From NCBI GenBank assembly GCA_036389695.1, contig DASVWG010000230.1:1-7712 (forward strand): a DNA stretch of 7,712 bases. Direction: 5' to 3'. Positions 1-5,680 of the stretch are shown piece by piece. The notes beneath the pieces are model-generated. The model was not told where the DNA came from. It made no database searches and saw nothing but the letters and a program-made list of their open reading frames with translations. The position numbers and the translations under genes are program-made. Numbering within the stretch: the stretch's first letter is position 1; each line of letters starts with the position of its first letter. Origin of the DNA: JALZHR01 sp036389695 (GTDB taxonomy: Bacteria; Acidobacteriota; Blastocatellia; Pyrinomonadales; Pyrinomonadaceae).

Positions 1-101
1 TGAAAAAGTGAAAGAGTGAAAAAGCAGCTTGAGCAAAATTCAACCAAACTTTTTCACCTTTTCACTTTTTCACTTTTTCACTTGTATTTTCACTTGTATT
101 T
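1..101. repeat. 8-bp tandem repeats in inverted orientation plus a 12-bp duplication over the gene end
   Basis: Four tandem copies of TTTTTCAC (second copy CTTTTCAC) occupy 50-81. The inverted form, GTGAAAAA-like, is repeated three times at 1-24. Positions 1-24 and 49-72 are complementary at 22 of 24 positions with a 24-base spacer, so the transcript could form a long A/U-rich hairpin. Next to it, TCACTTGTATTT occurs twice in tandem (78-89 and 90-101). The second copy is the last three codons and TGA stop of the minus-strand gene. No other gene is visible in 1-89. The hairpin lies just after the stop and could slow or end transcription, but it lacks a clean U-tract, so a terminator call is weak. 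Confidence 0.75.
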
Positions 102-2318
102 GACCATCGAAATCCGCGTTCCGTCGTCGGTCTGCTCGAAATTCACTTCGTCCATCAGGCGGCGCATCAGTTTCAAGCCCCAGCCGCGTCTGCCTTCGGT
201 CGGCTCGAGGCGCGATTCGCTTTCCAGAACTTTTTCTGAAGGCATTTTCACGCCGCGATTCGCGATGGTAATGACGATTTTATCTTCTTCGATGGTGAAT
301 TTTTGATAAATCCTTCGGTCGGGGCTGTGCGAATGTTCGGCGGCGTTGATGCAGGCTTCGACCAGAGCGGTTTTTATCTGATTTATCGCCGCCGGTTTGA
401 AGGCGTGGCGACGCGCGATTTCTTCGACGGCGTGCGCGGCAATCATCTCCGTGTCGTCGCCCATCGGCACGATAATTTCGTATTCGTCGGCGCTCGTCCG
501 CTCGTCGATGACGTTTTCGGCTTCGAGATGCGCGACCAGCAATTCGACTTGCCTGCGGTTCGAACCGAACGCGCCGCGCTGTCGCAAAATCTCGACCGCT
601 TCGGCGGAAAAACCTTCGGGCGCGATGAGCCACAGCTGATAGCGCGGAAAATTGCACATCAGCGCGACGGCTTCCAGACGGTCGCACCAGAATTCGGTCA
701 AATCGCGCGCGGCTTCGAGCTTCGAATCAATCTGCGCCGCAAGCCAGACAATCTCGGTTTCCTCCCGGTAATCCGCCGCTTCAAAACCGAGCGCGACCGC
801 CGCTCGCTCCGTTTCGATAAACTGCGCAATCGGCGGATAAAACGCGACCGTATTCGCCGTGTAGATAATCTGCGGCAGCGCGATTTTTTCGTTTTCCGCC
901 GCCAGCATCGCGCGGATTTCGGCTTCTTCCGCGCCTTTGTGTTTTTCTTTGAAAGCGGCGTAATCGAAAAGACTCGCGGGCGCTTTCTGGCAATTGAAAA
1001 CCGCCAAAAGCTCCTTCAAACCGATTGCCGACGCGCGGCGATAAAAACGCGTCATCATCTGCGGCGCGCGTTTTAGAGCGCTCGATAAAACGTCGCTGAC
1101 GACCAGCGCGCGCGGCTCGTTTAAAATTTCCAAGCGGCGACGAGCTTCGACGTAATCGTGCAAAAGCGTGTTTTCGCCCGCAAGCTCGACGCTGCCGCCG
1201 CCCGCCCGCGCGATTTCGTGAACGTGCAGCAGGCGAATGACGCGATAAACTTCTTCAAACGGCTGCGCGAGCCGCTCGTTCCAAAGCTCGATCGGCGTTT
1301 TGCGCTCGCCCGTTTCGTCCCGTTCGGACAAAAGCCCGATAATCTGTTTCTGCGTTTTCGGATTCGGCGCGATTTCGTCGAAAAGCCGGTCGAAATATCT
1401 GCCGAAATTTCCGCTGAAAAGCGCATCGGTCGCCACTTTCTGAACCTGAAAAAAACTGTCCAAATCGTTTCCGCCTTCACGCGCCGCGCGAAAAATCTCG
1501 CTGATAAAAAACGGATTCGCCTGAAACTGCCGGATGATTAAATCGCGCGTCTGGTCGTTGATTTTAACGCCCGGTTTGGCGGAAAGATTTTCGATTAAGG
1601 CTCCGGCGTCCGCATTTGAAAGCTCGCCGAGCCGCAGCAATTTCGCGTTTGCCAGCTTTGCATTTCCGGCTTGCATCGCGTTCAAAACAAAACGACGCCT
1701 GCCCGCGAAAACAAAAGAGAGACCGGCGCGCGAATAAATTTCTTTGAGTTCCCCGACAAGCGACGTTTCGCCCGACAGGTTTTCCGCTTTGTGCAAATCG
1801 TCGAGCATCACGAAAACGCGCGCGTTATTGGCGGCGGCGCGAACCGGCGCGCCGAGAGCCGTGCGGATAAATGAAGCTTCGTCAATCAAATCGCTTTCGA
1901 TTTTGCAGGTCGAAATCAATTGCTGAATCCAATGCGCGTCGCTCGAAGCGGCGAGGTCGGAAATTTCGCAAACGTCAGGCGCAATCGACAAAAGCCGCCC
2001 GTCCTGACGGCGAAAAGCGACCGTTTGCTGCAAAAAAGTTTGCAGCAAACGAATCGCCGCCTGTTTCGCGGTTTTATCCTTGTCCGAAAAAGCGAAATAA
2101 AACGGAATAACGTCTTTCCGCTCGTAAAAAAGCCGGTCGTAAGTCTGCCGCAAAAGCTCGCTCGCGCCCGCCGCCGGCGCGGCGAGAAGCAGAATTCCCT
2201 GCCCGCCGCTCTCGTCGTTCGCCGCCCGCCAAAGCTCCTCCGATTCGGCGTTTCTGCCTATAAAATCTTCCGCCGCGACGTGCGCCAGAACTTTGATATT
2301 TTGAGTCTCGTCAAACAT
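90..2318 (-). CDS. STAND/AAA-like NTPase module (degenerate P-loop) fused to RsbW-type HATPase (anti-sigma kinase-like)
   Basis: Large cytoplasmic signalling protein of 742 aa; no signal peptide or membrane segment is visible. Residues are counted from the ATG at 2316-2318. The N-terminus resembles AAA_16/STAND ATPases: an FIGR motif near 19-22, then a P-loop position reading AAPAAGAS (46-53) instead of GxxxxGKS, so the first glycine and the lysine are lost. The Walker B strand is intact (RVFVMLDDLH, D173-D174), followed by a sensor-like FVFAGRRR (202-209). The middle (about 210-500) is helical and unrecognised. Residues 505-595 faintly resemble an inactive PD-(D/E)XK fold. The C-terminus (625-742) is a HATPase_c_2 domain like RsbW/SpoIIAB, with N-box E654/N658, a modified G1 (ANRG, Asn replacing Asp) and G2 GRRGWGLKLM (709-718). 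Role inferred: ATP-dependent kinase or binder of an anti-sigma antagonist, controlled by the N-terminal module. It is probably co-transcribed with the upstream diguanylate cyclase. A TTG at 2322-2324 is an alternative start; neither start has a clear Shine-Dalgarno. Confidence 0.85.
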   Translation of the reverse strand: MFDETQNIKVLAHVAAEDFIGRNAESEELWRAANDESGGQGILLLAAPAAGASELLRQTYDRLFYERKDVIPFYFAFSDKDKTAKQAAIRLLQTFLQQTVAFRRQDGRLLSIAPDVCEISDLAASSDAHWIQQLISTCKIESDLIDEASFIRTALGAPVRAAANNARVFVMLDDLHKAENLSGETSLVGELKEIYSRAGLSFVFAGRRRFVLNAMQAGNAKLANAKLLRLGELSNADAGALIENLSAKPGVKINDQTRDLIIRQFQANPFFISEIFRAAREGGNDLDSFFQVQKVATDALFSGNFGRYFDRLFDEIAPNPKTQKQIIGLLSERDETGERKTPIELWNERLAQPFEEVYRVIRLLHVHEIARAGGGSVELAGENTLLHDYVEARRRLEILNEPRALVVSDVLSSALKRAPQMMTRFYRRASAIGLKELLAVFNCQKAPASLFDYAAFKEKHKGAEEAEIRAMLAAENEKIALPQIIYTANTVAFYPPIAQFIETERAAVALGFEAADYREETEIVWLAAQIDSKLEAARDLTEFWCDRLEAVALMCNFPRYQLWLIAPEGFSAEAVEILRQRGAFGSNRRQVELLVAHLEAENVIDERTSADEYEIIVPMGDDTEMIAAHAVEEIARRHAFKPAAINQIKTALVEACINAAEHSHSPDRRIYQKFTIEEDKIVITIANRGVKMPSEKVLESESRLEPTEGRRGWGLKLMRRLMDEVNFEQTDDGTRISMVKYK
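2022..2051. repeat. Perfect 13-bp inverted repeat inside the NTPase coding sequence
   Basis: CGTTTGCTGCAAA (2022-2034) is followed after a 4-base spacer by its exact complement (2039-2051). On the coding (minus) strand it encodes RLLQTFLQQT and has a run of six T next to the loop. It may arise simply from Leu/Gln codon choice, or it may form a stable mRNA hairpin. Confidence 0.6.
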
Positions 2319-2340
2319 ATTCAAAATCGCTAATCAGAAA

Positions 2341-2368
2341 TGTAGGGGCACGCGGGCGTGCCCCTACA
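2341..2368. repeat. REP-like perfect palindrome overlapping the cyclase stop codon
   Basis: TGTAGGGGCACG (2341-2352) and CGTGCCCCTACA (2357-2368) form a perfect 12-bp stem with a 4-base CGGG loop. The palindrome fills most of the gap between the two minus-strand signalling genes. Its right arm contains the last Met codon bases and the TAG stop (2364-2366) of the upstream gene. Palindromes of this GGGGCACG...CGTGCCCC type occur dispersed in many bacterial genomes. No U-tract follows on either strand, so it is more likely an mRNA-stabilising or attenuating hairpin than a strong terminator. Confidence 0.7.
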
Positions 2369-4574
2369 TTCCCGTTTCTGCGATTGATTCTTCGTAAATC
2401 TGGACGTTGTTTCGCCCGCTCGCTTTCGCCTGGTAAAGCGCCTTGTCGGCTTCCGATTTTAAGCCTTCGACGGTGCAGTGCGGCGAGCAGGTCGCGACGC
2501 CGATGCTGACCGTTACCTTTCGATTCGGAAACTCGGTTTCCTCGACCTTTTGCCTGACGCGCTCGGCAATCAGGCTCGCTTCTTTCAAATTAGTCTGCGG
2601 CAGCAAAATCGAAAATTCCTCGCCGCCGTAACGCGCCGCCACGTCCGCGCCGCGCAAGGTCGCTTTCAGCGATTGCGCCACGATTTGCAGCGCCTTATCG
2701 CCTTCGGTATGACCGAAACGGTCGTTATACGGCTTGAACTCGTCGACGTCAATCATCAGAAAGCTCATCGGAAAGCCGTGACGCTGCGAGCGATTGATTT
2801 CTTCCACGAGACGCGCTTCCAGATAGCGCCGATTATAAAGCCCGGTCAAAGCGTCGATGACGGAAAGCTGCTCGTATTCGCCCGCTTTGCGCTTGAGCGT
2901 GACGCGCTCGAAAGCGACGGCAAGCTGCGGCGCGATGGAATTTAAAAGCTCCAAATCGAAATCGTCGTAAACGTCGCCGTTCGTTTTGTCCGTCACGTTC
3001 AAAACGCCGATTTTCTGCCCCGCAATCGTAATCGGGTAGCTGATAAAAGAATCGGTTTTGTATTTCCATTCGGCGGGCGCAGGCGGAATCGGAGTTTCGT
3101 TTATATCGGGCACGACCAAAGGCTTTCCGCTCTGAAAAACATTCCGCGCGACTTTTTTCCCCAAAAACCGGGTTTCGCTGCGGATAAAACCGGCGCGCTT
3201 TCCGGTCGCCGCTTTGACGACGAAATTCTGCGTTTCCTCATCGAAAAACAGCAGGGAGCCGCGCTCAGCCCGCATCAGCTCGGCGCAAAACTGCGCCAGA
3301 TGCGTCCAGAAATCTTCGGTTTCCACCGCCTGCAGGCTCTCGTTAAATTTCTGCACCGCGCCGGAAAGCAGAGACTGCCGACGGAGTTCTTCGCGCAGCC
3401 GCAAAATTTCGATTTGCGGCGTGATGCGGCGCAGAAATCGCATAATATCTCGTTTTAATTCTTCGGTCGAAACATTATCGCCGACGACCAGACCGCCGCG
3501 AATTTCGCCGCCGACGGCGACCGGAAAAAGCCATATGCTCTGCACTTCGCCGCTGCCGTCTTTCCGCTCGCGCAGCTCGAGCGCCGTTTCTCGCCGCAAA
3601 ACTTCCAGAAGCCTTTCGTCTTCGGCGGACATTTTGATTTGAATCGACTGCCCCTGCAATTTCCCGCTCGCCAGAATCGCGTCCAGATGATTCTGCCGCC
3701 GCTCAAGCCACGCCAGATTTTCCACGCCGTAGCGCCGCGTCAAAAAATCGAGCAGCGAAAGACAAGCGTTTTTATACTCCAAATCCAGCAAAGAACCGAA
3801 AAAGGAACGCCACGCAGCGGCTTCTTCCGGGTCTTTAATCGCGCCGGAAAAATGGTCTTCGGTTTGAGATTTTGAATTTGAAATTTCAGATTCAGACTGT
3901 AATTTTCGGTCTTCGGTCTTCGGTCTTCGGTCTTCGCCTTCCAATCTCTGCGTATCTGTGTCTATCTGTGGTTGACCTTCTTTTACAGAATTTTCCGCCC
4001 TTGCTGAGGCGCGGGCTTCCGCCTCGTCTTTCTCCGCGTCTCCGCGTCTCGGCGTCTGCGCGTCTGACTTTCCGAATTCGGCGTTTAGCTGCTCGCTTTC
4101 GGTTCGGCTCAGTTTTTCGATTTGCTTCGCGGTTTTTTCCAGCTCTTCGATTGAGCCGGAAATCAAGGCGTTTTCAAAAAGCTCTTCCGCCGGAAACTGC
4201 TGCCAGTCGCCGGAGGCGGCGCGCGCGGTCGCTTTGCGGTAATCTTCGGATTTCAGAAAAGCTCTGCCGACGATGGCGGCAAATTTTTTATCTTTGGTTT
4301 CCAGCGGAATGGTCATAAAATTTAAATCGGCGTGGCATTTTACGTGTACTGCTTTTCCGGCTTCCGTAGCAATTTCGAAAGCTTTGCCGCAATATTCGGC
4401 GCAGCGCGGCGCGAATTCCGCCGAGTTGTATAAATGGCGGCAAATCGAATTATTGTTTGAGATACAGAGTTCGGACGAAGCTTCGCCCGCGACCAGAACG
4501 ACAGCCAGACCGCTTTCGTCAGCTAATTCATCCTGCGCGTTTTTCCAGGCGTCTGTTTTTTCGTCCCGTTTCAT
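2364..4574 (-). CDS. Diguanylate cyclase with PocR and GAF sensor domains (PocR-GAF-GAF-GGDEF)
   Basis: Soluble diguanylate cyclase, making c-di-GMP from two GTP; 736 aa counted from the ATG at 4572-4574. The PocR-type sensor domain comes first (about 20-110), with cysteines at 45, 58, 62 and 80 and the HVKCH motif. PocR domains are proposed to sense small hydrocarbon derivatives. A charged linker (171-237) built from DNA repeats follows, then a divergent GAF-like region (about 254-385), a short coiled coil, a clear GAF domain (about 412-557) and the GGDEF domain (from 570). The active site is GGEEF (650-654) with metal aspartates in the IDVDEF strand. RGAD (641-644) sits five residues before it, matching the RxxD inhibitory site, so the enzyme should be active and product-inhibited. 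A longer version starting at TTG 4611-4613 adds 13 residues; neither start has a good ribosome site. The NTPase/anti-sigma-like gene follows 45-50 bases downstream. Confidence 0.93.
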   Translation of the reverse strand: MKRDEKTDAWKNAQDELADESGLAVVLVAGEASSELCISNNNSICRHLYNSAEFAPRCAEYCGKAFEIATEAGKAVHVKCHADLNFMTIPLETKDKKFAAIVGRAFLKSEDYRKATARAASGDWQQFPAEELFENALISGSIEELEKTAKQIEKLSRTESEQLNAEFGKSDAQTPRRGDAEKDEAEARASARAENSVKEGQPQIDTDTQRLEGEDRRPKTEDRKLQSESEISNSKSQTEDHFSGAIKDPEEAAAWRSFFGSLLDLEYKNACLSLLDFLTRRYGVENLAWLERRQNHLDAILASGKLQGQSIQIKMSAEDERLLEVLRRETALELRERKDGSGEVQSIWLFPVAVGGEIRGGLVVGDNVSTEELKRDIMRFLRRITPQIEILRLREELRRQSLLSGAVQKFNESLQAVETEDFWTHLAQFCAELMRAERGSLLFFDEETQNFVVKAATGKRAGFIRSETRFLGKKVARNVFQSGKPLVVPDINETPIPPAPAEWKYKTDSFISYPITIAGQKIGVLNVTDKTNGDVYDDFDLELLNSIAPQLAVAFERVTLKRKAGEYEQLSVIDALTGLYNRRYLEARLVEEINRSQRHGFPMSFLMIDVDEFKPYNDRFGHTEGDKALQIVAQSLKATLRGADVAARYGGEEFSILLPQTNLKEASLIAERVRQKVEETEFPNRKVTVSIGVATCSPHCTVEGLKSEADKALYQAKASGRNNVQIYEESIAETGM
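3866..4064. repeat. Cluster of short tandem and dispersed repeats within the cyclase linker
   Basis: About 200 bp of coding sequence is a patchwork of repeats. There are four 7-bp copies of CGGTCTT (3907-3934) and two ATCTGTG copies ten bases apart (3954-3960, 3964-3970). A copy of the 28-bp dispersed repeat lies at 3994-4021, and four 8-bp units of the TCCGCGTC type lie at 4033-4064. At the other end is an A/T-rich palindromic stretch with TGAAATTTCA (3879-3888). All stay in frame and encode a charged, low-complexity segment; for example the 7-bp unit gives EDRRPKT followed by EDRK. Such repeats are normally intergenic. Confidence 0.8.
3994..4021 (-). repeat. 28-bp dispersed repeat, coding copy
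   Basis: It matches 5644-5671 at 26 of 28 positions in the same orientation and corresponds to the inverse of 5527-5554. Read in the cyclase frame it encodes AEARASARAE. It is the only one of the three copies located inside a gene. Confidence 0.8.
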
Positions 4575-4682
4575 TTTACTGTTTGAGTTAAGGCGCTCTA
4601 AAGCCGTATTCAAAAGGTAAAAACAGCTAATCGCCGGTTTTTTTCACACAAATCTTCGATGAATTTTTTCGTTAACAAGATT

Positions 4683-4829
4683 ATGGCATACAAGTCGTTT
4701 AACCGGAAAATGATTGAGGAATTTGCCGAAGCCGTCGAGCGTCGGCAAAAATCGGCGGCGCAATATTTTTTTTTGAATGTATTCGATACACGAAGTGTCT
4801 CGTTACGCTTCAAATTATTTTTTTATTAA
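4683..4829 (+). CDS. Doubtful small ORF, unrecognised
   Basis: A 48-residue open frame starts MAYKSFNRKMIEEFAEAVER. An in-frame ATG at 4659 would extend it to 56 residues. The first 28 residues look like a charged amphipathic helix and use codons like those of the neighbouring genes. After the T-run the translation turns hydrophobic and low-complexity (ending LRFKLFFY), as expected of noncoding DNA. There is no clear Shine-Dalgarno. It could be a small gene, the remnant of a longer one, or chance. I do not recognise a family. Confidence 0.15.
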   Translation: MAYKSFNRKMIEEFAEAVERRQKSAAQYFFLNVFDTRSVSLRFKLFFY

Positions 4830-4875
4830 TTCGCGTCAACGTCAATAAAATATTAAGTTTTTCGAAAATTCGGGT

Positions 4876-4892
4876 CTGGCATACGGATTGTT
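4876..4892 (+). promoter_or_regulatory. Candidate sigma-54 (-24/-12) promoter for the four-helix-bundle gene
   Basis: The sequence CTGGCATACGGATTGTT matches the TGGCAC-N5-TTGCW pattern with the exact 12-base GG-to-G spacing (GG 4878-4879, G 4890). One key deviation is T instead of C after that G. Predicted transcription would start near 4902, about 66 bases before the ATG. An alternative sigma-70 reading uses TTGTTT (4888-4893), 16 bases and TATTAC (4910-4915). The sequence alone does not decide between them. Confidence 0.35.
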
Positions 4893-4951
4893 TAAGGGAG
4901 TGTAAGTCATATTACGTTTCAAAGTAGAAGTGACTAATTTTCTCTAATCAC

Positions 4952-4958
4952 AAGGAGG
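4952..4958 (+). promoter_or_regulatory. Strong Shine-Dalgarno site
   Basis: AAGGAGG lies nine bases before the ATG at 4968 and fixes that start. It is the only strong ribosome binding site in the window, which suggests high translation of the downstream gene. Confidence 0.85.
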
Positions 4959-4967
4959 TTAATTTCA

Positions 4968-5441
4968 ATGGCAAACGACAGCGTGATTTCAACGCTAAAT
5001 AATCTGATTAAAACTTGTAAGGACGGTCAGGAAGGTTTTCAGCAGGCGGCTGAAGGCGTTCAGGATTCGAGCCTGAAATCTTTATTTTACGAATACAGCC
5101 AGCAGCGCGCGCAATTTGTGGGCGAATTGCAGGGCTTGGTTCGCGAGATGGGCGGCGAGCCGGAAACTTCTTCGAGTCTGGCGGGCGCGGTTCATCGCGG
5201 CTGGATTAACATCAAATCCGCCGTCACCGGACAGGACGACGCGGCGATTCTGAACGAGTGCGAACGCGGCGAAGATGTCGCCAAAGCCGCTTACAAAGAC
5301 GCCCTGACGGCAGATTTACCGTCAAACGTCGCTTCGGTCATTCAAACGCAGGCGACGCAGGTTCAGCAGGCGCACGACCGGATACGCGGCTTGCGCGATT
5401 CCGCAAACAACACGTCGTCAACGGCGACCAGCGGCTCTTAA
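4968..5441 (+). CDS. PA2169-type four-helix-bundle protein (DUF2383, ferritin-like fold)
   Basis: 157 aa, matching the usual length of the DUF2383/PA2169 family (about 150 aa). The N-terminal helices (SVISTLNNLIKTCKDGQEGF, then DSSLKSLFYEYSQQRAQFVGEL) and the central GGEPETSSSLAGAVHRGWINIKS segment are family hallmarks. The last two helices carry ECERGEDVAKAAYKDAL and IQTQATQVQQAHDRIRGLRD, followed by a short Ser/Thr-rich tail. The predicted fold is a ferritin-like four-helix bundle. Acidic and His residues (for example E and H in helices 2-4) could bind metal, but no function is established for the family; it is often described as stress- or stationary-phase-related. The protein is soluble, with no signal peptide. 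It stands alone between divergent and convergent neighbours, with its own promoter region, a strong Shine-Dalgarno and its own terminator. A sigma-54-like element suggests regulated expression. Confidence 0.93.
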   Translation: MANDSVISTLNNLIKTCKDGQEGFQQAAEGVQDSSLKSLFYEYSQQRAQFVGELQGLVREMGGEPETSSSLAGAVHRGWINIKSAVTGQDDAAILNECERGEDVAKAAYKDALTADLPSNVASVIQTQATQVQQAHDRIRGLRDSANNTSSTATSGS

Positions 5442-5482
5442 CAGTTTAAATTCTTTACGCTTATTTGCTCCTTTGGAAATTG

Positions 5483-5520
5483 AGAAAGAGGCTTTCCGCG
5501 CGGAAAGCCTCTTTCTTTTT
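5483..5520 (+). terminator. Rho-independent terminator of the four-helix-bundle gene
   Basis: The 15-bp perfect stem AGAAAGAGGCTTTCC (5483-5497) pairs with 5502-5516 around a GCGC loop and is followed by a run of T (5516-5520). It starts 41 bases after the stop codon. The opposite strand has no T-run after the stem, so it mainly serves the plus-strand gene. Confidence 0.92.
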
Positions 5521-5526
5521 GCAGGG

Positions 5527-5671
5527 CAGAAGCCCGCGTGTCAGCAAGGGCGGAAAGGATTAGTAATTTAGAATTCAGGATTCAAAATTTGCCGTTAGCC
5601 AACGACCAATCCGGAATTCTGAAGCTTCAATCCGCCATCGTTCTCCGCCCTTGCTGACGCGCGGGCTTCTG
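5527..5671. repeat. Inverted pair of the 28-bp dispersed repeat flanking a 90-base spacer
   Basis: The arm at 5527-5554 and the arm at 5644-5671 are inverse complements at 27 of 28 positions. The spacer is A/T-rich with two GAATTC sites and a GAAGCTTC palindrome, and no gene is visible in it. The pair sits between the terminator of the rightward gene and the stop codon of the leftward ABC transporter gene (nine bases away). It may act as a large hairpin at the end of both transcripts, or be a small MITE-like element. I see no target-site duplication. Confidence 0.75.
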
Positions 5672-5680
5672 TCTCTTTAT

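Larger units (their letters stand above)
4614..4967. other. AT-rich divergent intergenic spacer
   Basis: This 354-base spacer separates the minus-strand signalling operon from the plus-strand four-helix-bundle gene, so it should hold promoters for both. It contains a run of nine to ten T (near 4765-4774), a small imperfect hairpin with an ACAC-GAA-GTGT core (4784-4802) and an 8-bp stem TTTGCCGA/TCGGCAAA (4722-4729, 4742-4749). Two tandem CGTCAA units (4834-4845) read TTGACG on the minus strand, a possible -35 element for the cyclase operon, but I see no convincing -10 for it. A sigma-54-like element precedes the rightward gene. A doubtful small ORF overlaps the left half. Confidence 0.6.

Noticed and set aside
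303..1076. Long plus-strand open frame (257 codons) opposite the NTPase-HATPase gene
   Set aside because: Arg/Phe-rich translation without recognisable domains. It is the antisense shadow of a clear minus-strand gene and has no ribosome site.
3907..4064. CRISPR-like array
   Set aside because: The units are 7-8 bp tandem repeats with no spacer structure, within a coding frame, and no cas gene is present.
3872..4318. Plus-strand open frame (148 codons) across the repeat linker and PocR region
   Set aside because: Low-complexity, Arg/Ser/Leu-rich product of the repeats read antisense. The minus-strand frame carries the real domains.
4722..4774. Stem TTTGCCGA/TCGGCAAA followed by a T-run as a terminator
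   Set aside because: The T-run begins about 15 bases after the stem, and no confident gene ends before it.
4610..4813. Minus-strand open frame of 67 codons just upstream of, and overlapping, the cyclase TTG start
   Set aside because: It covers an AT-rich promoter-like spacer, has no Shine-Dalgarno or family resemblance, and its codon use differs from the neighbours.
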